NCBI RefSeq assembly: GCF_016093545.1
Contig: NZ_JADKYX010000001.1
Location: 372,001 to 436,000 of the forward strand
Source of the DNA: Massilia rhizosphaerae
Lineage (GTDB): Bacteria; Pseudomonadota; Gammaproteobacteria; Burkholderiales; Burkholderiaceae_D
Length of the DNA stretch: 64,000 nucleotides
Direction: 5' to 3'
The notes beneath the pieces were generated by a model that was given only the letters and a program-made list of their open reading frames with translations, had not been told where the DNA came from and did no database searches. The position numbers were made by a program, and so were the translations under genes. Positions 1 through 11,381 of the stretch are shown piece after piece. Position 1 is the first letter of the stretch. Every line of letters starts with the position of its first letter.

Positions 1-2099
<2,099 letters not shown>

Positions 2100-2513
2100 G
2101 ACCGAAAAATATGATTTACAGCAATATTGTAGCGACAGTGCAACTAAATGGGAGCGATTTTGCGATTGGTTCGTTAACAATTTTTCTCGCGCGATACCGC
2201 TGGAGCGGCAGCCTGGGGGTGTCGTTCGGTCTGCCGCTCAGGGACAAGACTGAAACGATGGAGTGTTATGGAACTCCTGGTTGGCAAACGGCGGCGAGTC
2301 GATTTATAGATAGGCCGGCGCTTTGGTCTTGTTAGCCGAGCGCGCCGTCGGCGCAAGCTAGAAGTGACGCGCTGAGCCGACGGACGCCGTGGACGGGAGA
2401 CGCCCGCCCTATAGATGCCTTACCAAGCGGTGTGGTCCTACTGTTGTGTGGCGCTAAACCCCCGGACCTGACTGCGGAAGCCTTCCGAATCGAATTGCCG
2501 TAGTGGAATCGAA
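2100..2513. other. Intergenic region, no convincing gene
   Basis: This stretch of about 410 bases lies between the kinase start and the stop of the small secreted protein. It is AT-richer than its surroundings next to the kinase start, as expected for a promoter region. Short open frames here have no ribosome binding site and no protein-like composition. No repeat or RNA gene was recognised. Confidence 0.5.
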
Positions 2514-2738
2514 TCAGTCGGAAGTCATTTCCGCACCCTCATTGGAGGCGGTCGAATCGCTTTCTTCATCGGTCGCCTGATCGACCGGCTGCGCTTGCGC
2601 ATCAACGGTCGAGCTGTCCTGTACGACATGGGAACCGACTTGCAGTTCCGGCAGCGCCGCCGCCGTCCCACTCGCACCCATGCCGATCAGCGCGGCGACC
2701 AGCGCCAGCCCTGCACCCAGTTTCTTGTTTTGGACCAT
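2514..2738 (-). CDS. Small secreted acidic protein, function unknown
   Basis: A 74-residue protein with a typical Sec signal peptide: MVQNKK, then a hydrophobic stretch to about residue 27, and a likely cleavage after TAA. The mature part is short, lacks cysteine and is strongly acidic toward the end (DEESD, EGAE). The ATG at 2738 is preferred because AAGGA lies 7-8 bases upstream; an ATG at 2744 is too close to that site. I recognise no family. Its composition suggests an exported, probably disordered peptide of fewer than 50 residues after processing. It is transcribed alone. Confidence 0.6.
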   Translation of the reverse strand: MVQNKKLGAGLALVAALIGMGASGTAAALPELQVGSHVVQDSSTVDAQAQPVDQATDEESDSTASNEGAEMTSD

Positions 2739-2855
2739 GTGCATTTCCTTATCTTCGATTGAACAATATACCGTAGCATTCGTATTTGCTGAATTGCTAC
2801 ATGGAAATTGTACATCAAATAATGAACACCGAGTCAAGCCACAATCAGCTAGCTA

Positions 2856-4718
2856 TCACCCCCGCGCGGCCCGCTCCGGCGCCACGAACGCGAGCGCCTC
2901 CTCGAACGAGCGGAGCACGATGTCGACGTGCTCCTCGACCGTCGGCTGCGGCACGGTCGACTGGTCGAACGGCAGCTTGACCGTGGCCAGCAGCGCGTCC
3001 GGCAAATGGGTGCGCAGTTCCGCGGCCGCGTTCAGCCAGTCGCCCAGCCGTTCTTCCACGGGGTAGGGCAGGATCACCGTCGAAATCAGTTCGGCCTTGT
3101 CCGGCCCCGGACGGTCGGCCGAGCCGATCAGCGTGCTGCGCGCGTCGATGTTCGCGTCGCGCAGCGCGGAGACGAGCAGTTCGCTCATCAGTTCGTCCCG
3201 TTCCGCCGCGAGGGCGGCGCACAAGACGACGGAGTGGGCCGGCACGTCGAGCGAGCCTTGCCAGCGGCCCTGGCGCGTTTCGCGCATCTGGCGCAGGTAG
3301 GCGCCCAGGTTGGCGTCGAGCAGCGAGACGTCGCGCCGGCGCCGCGTGCGCGCTTGTGCGCGGTCTTCCGGGTTCAGCGTGGCGGCCACGCGGCCCATGG
3401 CGGCGCGCATGGTTTCCATCTGGCCTGCGTCGATGCGGCCCGCGCGCATGTCGGCGCCGGCCAGCGCGAGGCCCGGCAGCAGCACCTTGTCGCAATAGCG
3501 CGCGAAGCTGGCGCGGCGCAGGTAGGCGTGGGCGTCGCGCACGATCGTGTCGCTGTCGGCCGTCAGCAGGCGTTGGTACAGCCGCTGGGCGCCGGAGACG
3601 TTCGGGGCGTCGCCCAGCAGGATCGTCACCGCTTCCAGCCCGCGCACGTGGCGGCCGGCGACGACGAAGCACAGGGTCAGCGGCGTCGACAGCAACAGGC
3701 CCACCGGGCCCCACATCGCGCCCCAGAACACGGCCGAGATGATGACGGCGAGCGGCGACAGGCCCGAGGTGTGGCCATAGACTTTGGGTTCGACGACGTT
3801 GGCGACGAACAGTTCGAGCGCGACGAACAGGGCGATGCACGACAGCGCCAGCTGCCAGCCGGGGTCGATGGCGGCGACGAACACGGCGATGACGGCGCCG
3901 GCCCCCATCACGCCGAGATACGGCACGAAGCGCATCATGCCGGACAGCGCGCCCCACAGGCCCGCGTGCGGCACGCCGGCGAGCCACAGCAGCACGCCGA
4001 TCAGCGTGCCGAACGTCAGGTTCACGGTGAACAGCGACAGGAAGAAGCGCGAGACGCCCTGGGCCGCGTCGCCCAGCGTGCGGATCGTGCGGTTGATCTC
4101 GGTCTGGCCGGCGAGGCGGATCAGGCGGTCGCGCAGCGATTCGTGTTCCAGCGAGATGAACACGAGCAGCACGAGCACGAGGCCGGCCTCGCCGAGCGGG
4201 CCCCAGGCCATCGAAAACAGCCGGGCGAGCGAGTCGCGCGTCGTCAGGCGCGGCTGGCGGATCTCGACCGGGAGCGGCTGCGTGGGACTGACCGTCACCG
4301 TGTTGATGCCGCGCCGGCCGCTGACCGTGCCGCGTTCCTGCGGCTGCACGGCGCTGATCTCGGCCTCGATGCGTGCGAACGGCCGCTCCGTCAGTTCGCG
4401 CACGGCCGACACCTTGGTGCGGATCGCGGCGCGGTATTTCGGCAGGTCGCCCGTCACCGCGACGAGCTGGAAGGCGAGAACGATGCCCAGGCCGATGACG
4501 CACGTGCCGACCATCAGCACCGACAGCAGGGTGGCGGGCTGCTGGCCCAGGCCGATGCGGCGCAGGGTGCGGATCAGCGGGGCGATGACCAGGCTCAGGA
4601 TGACCGCCAGCGCCAGCGGTTCCAGGACGGCACGGCCGAAATACAGCAGACCGAGCACGCAGCAGACGGTGACGATCGAACTGGCGGTCAGTTGCTTGAA
4701 CAGAGAGGATTCGCGCAT
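2856..4718 (-). CDS. AI-2E family transporter (PerM/YdiK type) with extended C-terminal domain
   Basis: An inner-membrane permease of the AI-2E exporter family. Substrates in this family are mostly undefined. The first 370 or so residues hold the usual hydrophobic segments, including the C-terminal pair with the family's PYLGV and GPVGLLLSTPLT motifs. The last 240 residues are soluble. They contain a beta-alpha-beta stretch (SVVLCAALAAERDE, followed by an amphipathic helix) resembling a degenerate B12-binding-like or response domain; similar tails occur in other long members of the family. The start at 4718 (MRESSLF, 620 aa) puts the first membrane segment close to the N-terminus. An in-frame ATG at 4802 would add 28 residues and directly abut the stop of the upstream FAD gene. 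The pair may be cotranscribed. Confidence 0.8.
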   Translation of the reverse strand: MRESSLFKQLTASSIVTVCCVLGLLYFGRAVLEPLALAVILSLVIAPLIRTLRRIGLGQQPATLLSVLMVGTCVIGLGIVLAFQLVAVTGDLPKYRAAIRTKVSAVRELTERPFARIEAEISAVQPQERGTVSGRRGINTVTVSPTQPLPVEIRQPRLTTRDSLARLFSMAWGPLGEAGLVLVLLVFISLEHESLRDRLIRLAGQTEINRTIRTLGDAAQGVSRFFLSLFTVNLTFGTLIGVLLWLAGVPHAGLWGALSGMMRFVPYLGVMGAGAVIAVFVAAIDPGWQLALSCIALFVALELFVANVVEPKVYGHTSGLSPLAVIISAVFWGAMWGPVGLLLSTPLTLCFVVAGRHVRGLEAVTILLGDAPNVSGAQRLYQRLLTADSDTIVRDAHAYLRRASFARYCDKVLLPGLALAGADMRAGRIDAGQMETMRAAMGRVAATLNPEDRAQARTRRRRDVSLLDANLGAYLRQMRETRQGRWQGSLDVPAHSVVLCAALAAERDELMSELLVSALRDANIDARSTLIGSADRPGPDKAELISTVILPYPVEERLGDWLNAAAELRTHLPDALLATVKLPFDQSTVPQPTVEEHVDIVLRSFEEALAFVAPERAARG

Positions 4719-4802
4719 TCGCGGCCCGGCAAAACCGCCAATGTAGCAAAAAACGTGGCCGATAATCAAATTTCGTGGAGGAAAATTTTTCTCGTTCCCC
4801 AT

Positions 4803-6332
4803 TCAGGCCGGCGTGTCCCGTCCCGGCGCCAGCGCGGCCGCCCCCAGCGGCGCGAGCGCCGGTCCTTCCAGCACCCGTCCGTCCGGGCCGAAGCGGCTGC
4901 CGTGGCAGTGGCAATCCCAGCTCGTTTCCGCAGCGTTCCAGGTCAGTTCGCATCCCATGTGCGAGCACTTGCCGGCCACGGCCAGCAGCGCGCCGTCCGC
5001 GCGGCGGTAGACGGCGACCGGCTGGCCGCCGACGGCGATCTTGCGGCTCCGGCAGGGCGGCAGGTCCGCCAGCCGCGCCTGCGTGATGGCGTCGAGTTCG
5101 GGCAGGCGGTCCGGTGCGGCCGGTCCCGTGCTTTCGCGCTTGAATCCGTCGGGCCGCCCGCCGGACAGCAGCCGCGCGGGATCGTACAGGCCGTGGCAGG
5201 GATGCACGCGCCCGAGGATGCCGTCGGCCAGCAGCATGCCGGCCAGCGTGCCGTATACGAGCCCGTCGGCCGAGAAGCCGGTGGCGATCCATGTGCGGGC
5301 CGCGTCGACGTTGCGGCCGATGAACGGCAGCTTGTCCCGCGCGCGGTAGCGCTGCGCCGACCAGCGGTATTCGACCGGACCGATGGGAAAGCGGTCGCGC
5401 GCGAATGCGTCGAGGCGGCGGTAGCGCTCGTCGCCGACGGCGGCGCCAGCCGGGTGCGCGCTGCCGACGACGACCAGGTAGGGCCGGCCGAATGCCGTGT
5501 GGCTGCGCAGCGAGTGATTGTCGGCGCCGAGGCTCCAGTAGATGCCGGGCGCCGGCTGGGCGTCGTGCAGCGGCGCGGCGATCGCGTATTCGCGCACCGT
5601 CTCCAGCTGCGACTGGACGAGGTGGATGCCGGCCGGCGTGTGCGTCGCCAGCACGATGGCGGCGGCGGTCACGCTGCCCTGTTCCGTGCGGACGGCGCCG
5701 GCGGCATCGTCGACGGCCAGCACGCGGGTGTTCTCGAACACGAGGCAGTTCTCGCCGGCGATGCGCAGCAGCAGCTGGCGCAGGTAGTCCAGCGGCTGGA
5801 ACTGGGCTTGGGCGTCGATGCGCAGCGCCCGTTCCAGCGCGACGGCCGGATGCAGGCCGACCGCGGCGCCGTCCATGAGGCGGGCCGGCAGGCCGGCGCG
5901 GACGGCCGCCGCGTGCTCGATCTCGATGGCGCGCACGTGCGCCGCGTCCGCCGCGATCAGATGCCACGGCACGCGCCGGAAGCCGCATTCGAGGCCAAGG
6001 CGGGCCACCGTCGCCTCGATCAGGTCGACGGCGGCCGCGCGCCCGGCCACGACCTGGCGCACGGCGTCCTCATCGCGTTCCCGTTCGAGCGTGGCGAGGC
6101 CCATGTCGACGGGCGCGTACAGATTGCCCGTCGAGTGGCCGGAACTGCCGCCGCCCACCCGGTCCGCTTCGAGGACGGCGACGCGCCGGCCCGCTTCGAC
6201 CAGGCGCATGGCCGTCGTCAGACCCGTGATGCCGGCGCCGACGATGGCGACGTCGACGACGATGTCCGTTTGCAGGGTGGGCAGGCAGGCCGTCCGCGCA
6301 GCCGTGCCTTGCCAGAGCGAAGTCGTGTCCAT
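4803..6332 (-). CDS. FAD-dependent oxidoreductase with C-terminal Rieske [2Fe-2S] domain
   Basis: A 509-residue fusion of a DAO-type flavin oxidoreductase and a Rieske iron-sulfur domain. The dinucleotide-binding motif VGAGITG lies at residues 31-37, followed by the acidic end of strand 2 (LEAD) and a GHSTGN segment. The Rieske cluster ligands are visible as C456-x-H458 and C474-x2-H477, separated by 15 residues. Homologous fusions are annotated as gamma-glutamylputrescine or glycine oxidase-like enzymes; the true substrate is unknown. There is no signal peptide, so it is probably cytoplasmic. It lies 84 bases upstream of the preferred start of the AI-2E permease. Confidence 0.87.
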   Translation of the reverse strand: MDTTSLWQGTAARTACLPTLQTDIVVDVAIVGAGITGLTTAMRLVEAGRRVAVLEADRVGGGSSGHSTGNLYAPVDMGLATLERERDEDAVRQVVAGRAAAVDLIEATVARLGLECGFRRVPWHLIAADAAHVRAIEIEHAAAVRAGLPARLMDGAAVGLHPAVALERALRIDAQAQFQPLDYLRQLLLRIAGENCLVFENTRVLAVDDAAGAVRTEQGSVTAAAIVLATHTPAGIHLVQSQLETVREYAIAAPLHDAQPAPGIYWSLGADNHSLRSHTAFGRPYLVVVGSAHPAGAAVGDERYRRLDAFARDRFPIGPVEYRWSAQRYRARDKLPFIGRNVDAARTWIATGFSADGLVYGTLAGMLLADGILGRVHPCHGLYDPARLLSGGRPDGFKRESTGPAAPDRLPELDAITQARLADLPPCRSRKIAVGGQPVAVYRRADGALLAVAGKCSHMGCELTWNAAETSWDCHCHGSRFGPDGRVLEGPALAPLGAAALAPGRDTPA

Positions 6333-6552
6333 GGCGATGATCCTCCGTGTGCGCTTGTCTGCATGGATGATCCCGGCAATCGCCGCCGGGCGGCGCAGCC
6401 TTGACCGTAGTAAATGCCGCGCGCCGGACCCGGCGGTTACGGCACGTAACGTGCGGGGCGAGGGGGAATCGCGATGCTATTCTGGTTTTTTCGGCGGCGC
6501 GCGGGCGGTTCCGCGCGCGCCGGCTCATGGAATCGGAACCGGCACGCGGCAC

Positions 6553-9500
6553 ATGACACGGAATATGGAACAGGACACGGCACGGCAGGCGCAACGGAAC
6601 GCGGACGCGGACGCTCGTTGCGCCAGCGCGGCGGCGTACGCGGCATTGACGGCGTCGCTCTACGACGCGTTCTGCGTCGCCGCCGACGTGCGCACGGACG
6701 CCGCCGGCCGCTGCACCGGTTTCCGCTACCTGGACGCCAATCCCGCCTGCGTGGCCCTCACCGGGCGCGCGGCCGGCGCCGCCTGGTCGGCAGGCGACGC
6801 CGGACCGGAACGCGCGTGGTGCGACGCCGTCGGCCGCGTTGCGCGGGGCGGCGCGGGCGAGCGGTTCGAAAGCCGCCTGGCGGACGGCGCTTCCTGTTAC
6901 GACGTGCACGTGTTTCCCGTTCCCGGCGGCTGTCCGGCCGGGGCGGTCGGGGTGCTGTGCCGCGACATCTCCGCGCGCAAGAAGGAAGAGGGGGCGCTGC
7001 GCGAAAGCCGCGAGCGCAAGGCGTTTCTGCTGCGCCTGATGGACAGCCTGCGCACGCTGGCCGATCCGCTCGCCATGCAATGCGCGGCGGCGCGCGTGCT
7101 GCGCGAGCATCTGCGCGCGGCCGCCGTCGTGTTCTGGGAGGCCCGCGGCGAGGGCGAATTCGCCGCGGCCGGCGCCGCCTGCGCGGACGGCGCGGCCCGG
7201 CACGCGGGTCGCTGCCGCATGGCCGATCATGACGCCGCGCCCGCCGCCGAACTGCGCCTGGGCCGCATCGTCGCCCGCACGGACGCCCGGGCCGACGCGC
7301 TGCTGAGCGACGCGCACCGCGCCGCGTTCGGCGTCGACGGCGAGCACGCCTGGGCCATCGTCCCGCTCGCGAAGGATGGGCGCCTGCTGGGCATGTTGTC
7401 GGTCCTGGCCGCGGGGCCGCACGCGTGGCGCCGGCGCGAGCTGCGGCTGATGCAGGCGGTGGCGGAGCGCACGTGGGCGGCCGTCGGGCGGGCCCGCGCC
7501 GAGGAGTCGCTGCTGCGCTCCGAACAGAAGTACCGGTCGCTGTTCGACGCCATCGACGAGGGGTTTGCCCTCATCGAAACGATCTTCGACGCGGCGGGCC
7601 GGTGCGTCGACTACCGCTTCCTGGAGGTGAACCGGGCGTTCGAGCGCCAGACGCGGCTCGCGGGCGTCACGGGCCGGCGCGCGCGCGAGCTCGTGCCGGA
7701 CCTGGAGCAGGACGTGATCGACCGCTATGGCCGCGTCGCCGTCACGGGCGAACCGGAGCGTTTCGAATGCTGTATCGCGGGCATGGGCGGCGCCTGGTAC
7801 ACGGCGTACGCCGCGCGCGTCGGCGGCGCCGGCAGCCGCGAGGTCGCCGTCGTGTTCGACGACGTCACGCAGCGCAAGCGCGTGGAACGGGCCGCCGTCG
7901 CGCGCGCCGCGCGCCAGGCCTTCCTGCTCGAATTGAGCGACGCGCTGCGGCCGCTCGTCCAGCCCGACCGCGTGCTGGCCACGGCGAGCCGCCTGCTCGG
8001 GCGCCACCTGGGTGTGCAGCGCGTGGTGTTCGCCGAGTTCTCGCGCGTGGGCGTGGACGTGCGCACGGGCTGGGCCGATGGCCTGGCGCCGATGGATGGC
8101 TATTATCCGGCCGGCACCGGCCGGCCCACGGCGCTGTACGCGGCCAGGGGCGCGCGCCTGCTCGTGGTCCGCGATGCGGCCGATGCGCGCGAGCTGCCCG
8201 CCGCCGATCGCGCGGCCTGCGCGGGCGACGGCGTGGCCGCGCTGATCGGCGCCGGCATCGTGTACCACGACCAGCCGGTCGGCATGCTGGTCGTGCACGC
8301 GACGGCGCCGCGCGACTGGAGCGAGGACGACGTCACGCTGGTGCAGGAGGTGGCGGAGCGCACGTGGGCGATGGTGGAACGGGCGCGTGCCGACGCCGCG
8401 CGGCGCCTGGGCGAAACGCGCCTGCGCCGCATGCTCCGTATTCCCACAGTCGGCATCGTCCATTTCGATGCCGCCGGCGCCGTCGTGCAGGCCAACGACG
8501 CGTTCCTGGCCATCACCGGCTGCACGCGCGCGGCGCTGGAGACGGGCCTGCTGCGCTACGACGAATTCGCGCCGCCGGCGTGGCGCGACGGCGACGACGA
8601 CAGCAGCCAGCCGTTCGAGTGCGCGTGGGTGCGGCCGGACGGGCGCCGCGTGTGGATCCTGTGCGCCGCCGCGCGGCTCGATGCGCGCACGATCGTCGAA
8701 TTCGTCATCGACGTGACGGACCGGCGCGAAGCCCAGGAACAGCTGCGCGAGAGCGAGCTGCGCCACCGCGCGTTCAGCAGCCTCGTGCCGGTCATGATGT
8801 GGGAGACCGACGCCGACGGCCGGCACGTGACGCCGAACCAGCGCTGGCTGGAGTACACGGGCCAGTCCGTCGAGGACACCCGGCACGGCGGCTGGCTGGC
8901 GGCCATCCATCCGGGCGACCTGCCGGATGCGCGCCGCGCGTACGCCGACGCCGTCGCGGGCGGGCGGCAGCTGGAGCTGGAATACCGCGTGCGCGGCGCC
9001 GACGGCGGCTACCGCTGGTTCCTCGTGCGCCAGCGCCCCGTGCGCGACCCCGAAGGCACGATCCGCGCGTGGTACGGCGCGGCCATCGACATCGATGCGC
9101 GCCGCCAGGCCGAGGCCGCGCTGCAGGAAAGCGAAGGGCGCTTCCGCGCGCTGGCCGATGCGGCGCCGGCCTTGATCTGGCAATTCGGCGCGGACGGCCG
9201 GCTCGTCTACGTGAACCGGCGTTACGCGGAAGTGACGGGCGCCACGCTCGACCGCCTGCTCCCGGACGGCTGGCGCGCCGGCGTGCACCCGGACGACCTG
9301 CCGTACTTCCTGACCGCGTCCGGCGACGCCATTGACGACCGCGTGCCGTTCCACCTGCGCCTGCGGGTGCACGCCGCGGGCGGGGACTGGCGCTGGTTCG
9401 AGGTGCATTTCGCGCCGTGGTTCGCCCGCGACGGCGCGTACCGGGGCCACGTGGGCATCGGCATCGACATCTCGGACGGCGTGCAGGCGGAAGACGCGCT

Positions 9501-10626
9501 GCGCGAGGCGGACCGGCGCAAGGACGAATTCCTGGCCGTCCTCGCGCACGAGCTGCGCAACCCGCTGGCCCCGATCAGCAACGCCGTCGAGATGCTGCGC
9601 TGCGCGGACGGCAAGCGCAAGGCCGACCGCGTGATGGAGATGGCGAGCCGCCAGGTCAAGCACATCACGCGCCTGGTGGACGATCTGATGGAAGTGTCGC
9701 GCATCACCCGCGGCAAGATCGAGCTGGCGCGCCAGCCGGTGGCGCTCGCCGACATCCTCGCCGGCGCCGTCGAGACGAGCCGTCCGGCCCTGGACGGCGC
9801 CCGCCACGCGTTCGTCCAGCACCTGCCGGGCGAGCGCCTCGTGCTCGATGCCGACAAGGTGCGCCTCACGCAAGTCTTTTCCAACCTCTTGAACAACGCG
9901 GCCAAGTACACGGACCCCGGCGGCCGCATCGAGCTGTGCGTCCGGCGCGACGGCGGCCATGCGCTGGTGGCCGTGCGCGACAGCGGCATCGGCATCCCGC
10001 CCGACAAGCTGGGGCAGGTGTTCGGGATGTTCGCCCAGGTCGAGGAGGCGGGCGCGCGCAGCCAGGGCGGGCTCGGCATCGGCCTGGCGATGGTCCACAA
10101 GCTGGTCGAGATGCACGGCGGCAGCGTGCAGGCGAAGAGCGAAGGGCGGGGCCGGGGCAGCGAATTCGTCGTGCGCCTGCCGCTGCTGCCGGAATCCGCG
10201 CTCCCGGCGCAGGAGGCGCCGGCGGCGGGAGCGCGCGTCCTCGCGGGCATGCGCGTGCTCGTCGTGGACGACAACCGCGACGCGGCCGATTCGCTGTGCT
10301 TCCTGCTCGGATCGCTGGGCGTGGACGCCCATTGCGCCTACGGCGGCGAGGACGCGCTGCGCCGCGTGCCGCAACTGCGGCCGGACGCCGTCGTGCTGGA
10401 CATCGGCATGCCGGGCATGGACGGCCACGCGGTGGCGCGCGTCCTGCGCGCCGACGCCCGCAACGACGGCGTGCGGCTGTTCGCGCTGACGGGCTGGGGC
10501 CAGGAGGGCGACCGCGAACGCACCCGCGCCAGCGGTTTCGACCACCATCTCACCAAGCCGGTCGACCTGGACGCGCTGCAGCACCTGCTGCTGGAAGGCG
10601 TGCGCGAGCGCCAGGCCGCGCGGTGA
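6553..10626 (+). CDS. Multi-PAS/GAF hybrid histidine kinase with C-terminal receiver
   Basis: A 1357-residue cytoplasmic sensor kinase with no membrane segment. Reading the sequence gives PAS (about 30-136), GAF (155-312), PAS (323-443), GAF (453-611), then three PAS domains (623-726, 733-853, 860-976). These are followed by HisKA (988-1053), HATPase (1097-1211) and a receiver (1231-1350). The phospho-accepting His is H999 in the H-box HELRNPL. ATP-lid motifs NLLNNAAKY, DSGIGIP and GGLGIGL are intact. The receiver acceptor is D1283 in LDIGMPGMDG, and its conserved lysine sits in TKP. The start at 6553 is a guess: an ATG at 6565 is equally possible and neither has a strong ribosome site. No response regulator gene is adjacent, so output must be elsewhere. 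Confidence 0.88.
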   Translation: MTRNMEQDTARQAQRNADADARCASAAAYAALTASLYDAFCVAADVRTDAAGRCTGFRYLDANPACVALTGRAAGAAWSAGDAGPERAWCDAVGRVARGGAGERFESRLADGASCYDVHVFPVPGGCPAGAVGVLCRDISARKKEEGALRESRERKAFLLRLMDSLRTLADPLAMQCAAARVLREHLRAAAVVFWEARGEGEFAAAGAACADGAARHAGRCRMADHDAAPAAELRLGRIVARTDARADALLSDAHRAAFGVDGEHAWAIVPLAKDGRLLGMLSVLAAGPHAWRRRELRLMQAVAERTWAAVGRARAEESLLRSEQKYRSLFDAIDEGFALIETIFDAAGRCVDYRFLEVNRAFERQTRLAGVTGRRARELVPDLEQDVIDRYGRVAVTGEPERFECCIAGMGGAWYTAYAARVGGAGSREVAVVFDDVTQRKRVERAAVARAARQAFLLELSDALRPLVQPDRVLATASRLLGRHLGVQRVVFAEFSRVGVDVRTGWADGLAPMDGYYPAGTGRPTALYAARGARLLVVRDAADARELPAADRAACAGDGVAALIGAGIVYHDQPVGMLVVHATAPRDWSEDDVTLVQEVAERTWAMVERARADAARRLGETRLRRMLRIPTVGIVHFDAAGAVVQANDAFLAITGCTRAALETGLLRYDEFAPPAWRDGDDDSSQPFECAWVRPDGRRVWILCAAARLDARTIVEFVIDVTDRREAQEQLRESELRHRAFSSLVPVMMWETDADGRHVTPNQRWLEYTGQSVEDTRHGGWLAAIHPGDLPDARRAYADAVAGGRQLELEYRVRGADGGYRWFLVRQRPVRDPEGTIRAWYGAAIDIDARRQAEAALQESEGRFRALADAAPALIWQFGADGRLVYVNRRYAEVTGATLDRLLPDGWRAGVHPDDLPYFLTASGDAIDDRVPFHLRLRVHAAGGDWRWFEVHFAPWFARDGAYRGHVGIGIDISDGVQAEDALREADRRKDEFLAVLAHELRNPLAPISNAVEMLRCADGKRKADRVMEMASRQVKHITRLVDDLMEVSRITRGKIELARQPVALADILAGAVETSRPALDGARHAFVQHLPGERLVLDADKVRLTQVFSNLLNNAAKYTDPGGRIELCVRRDGGHALVAVRDSGIGIPPDKLGQVFGMFAQVEEAGARSQGGLGIGLAMVHKLVEMHGGSVQAKSEGRGRGSEFVVRLPLLPESALPAQEAPAAGARVLAGMRVLVVDDNRDAADSLCFLLGSLGVDAHCAYGGEDALRRVPQLRPDAVVLDIGMPGMDGHAVARVLRADARNDGVRLFALTGWGQEGDRERTRASGFDHHLTKPVDLDALQHLLLEGVRERQAAR

Positions 10627-10635
10627 GGGCGCCCG

Positions 10636-11262
10636 TCAGCGGGCGACGATCAGGCGCAGGCCGAGGGCGATGAAGATGGTGCCGGCCGCGCGGTCGAGCC
10701 ATTGTCCGGCCTTGGGACGGCGCGCGAGCCACTGGCCGATGGCGCCGGAAAAGAAGCCGAGCAGGCCGAACAGCACGATGGCCTGCAGGGTGAACGTGAG
10801 GCCCAGCAGCGCCGTCTGCAGATTGGCGTCGCCGCGCTGGGCGACGACGAATTGCGGCAGGAAGGACAGGAAGAACAGCGCGACTTTCGGATTGATCGCA
10901 TTCGCCACGAGGCCCTTGACGAACAGCTTGCGGGCCGGGTCGGCGGACGCGCCGGCCGTGTCGATGCGGGCGCCGCCGCGGCTGCGGATGGCGTGCCAGC
11001 CCATCCAGGCCAGGTACAGGCCGCCGCACACCTTGAGCGTCGTGAACGCCAGCGGCGACGCCGCGATCAGGGCGGACACGCCGACGACGGCCAGCAGCGT
11101 GTGGCTCAGGCAGCCGAACGCGCAGCCGAGCCCGAACGCGACGCCCCGCGCCCGGCCTTTCGACACGCCCACGCTCAGCACCATCATGTTGTCCGGCCCC
11201 GGCGACAGGGTCAGCAGGATGGCGGCGGCGAGGAAGGCGAAGAATTGATCCGGTGTCAGCAT
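10636..11262 (-). CDS. LysE/RhtB family amino-acid exporter
   Basis: A 208-residue inner-membrane protein with the six hydrophobic segments of the LysE/RhtB superfamily. It carries the family's N-terminal signature LSPGPDN (residues 19-25) and the conserved NPK motif in the third segment. Members export basic, neutral or hydroxylated amino acids; specificity cannot be told here. ATG at 11262 is chosen because AGGAA lies six bases upstream and the protein then begins MLTPDQ, a common LysE start. It converges on the sensor kinase, their stops being nine bases apart, and diverges from the phosphoesterase. Confidence 0.88.
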   Translation of the reverse strand: MLTPDQFFAFLAAAILLTLSPGPDNMMVLSVGVSKGRARGVAFGLGCAFGCLSHTLLAVVGVSALIAASPLAFTTLKVCGGLYLAWMGWHAIRSRGGARIDTAGASADPARKLFVKGLVANAINPKVALFFLSFLPQFVVAQRGDANLQTALLGLTFTLQAIVLFGLLGFFSGAIGQWLARRPKAGQWLDRAAGTIFIALGLRLIVAR

Positions 11263-11381
11263 GGCGGTTCCTGTTGGAAAAGCAATATTACCGTGGCCGG
11301 ATCGATTGCACCAGTGCGTGAGCAAGGGCGACAGGGATGCGGGCTATCGTGTACAGTGCGATTTTTACAAGCTTTAACCGC

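Noticed and set aside
2111-2335. 74-codon frame after the kinase start
   Set aside because: No ribosome site, unusual composition and no conserved features; treated as intergenic.
2928-6404. 1158-codon open frame on the plus strand opposite the permease and FAD genes
   Set aside because: It is a high-GC shadow: composition is dominated by Arg, Ala, Gly and Gln with no motifs, while the minus strand encodes clear families with intact active sites.
6070-10584. 1504-codon open frame on the minus strand opposite the hybrid kinase
   Set aside because: Shadow frame without recognisable domains; the plus strand carries ordered PAS, GAF, HisKA, HATPase and receiver motifs.
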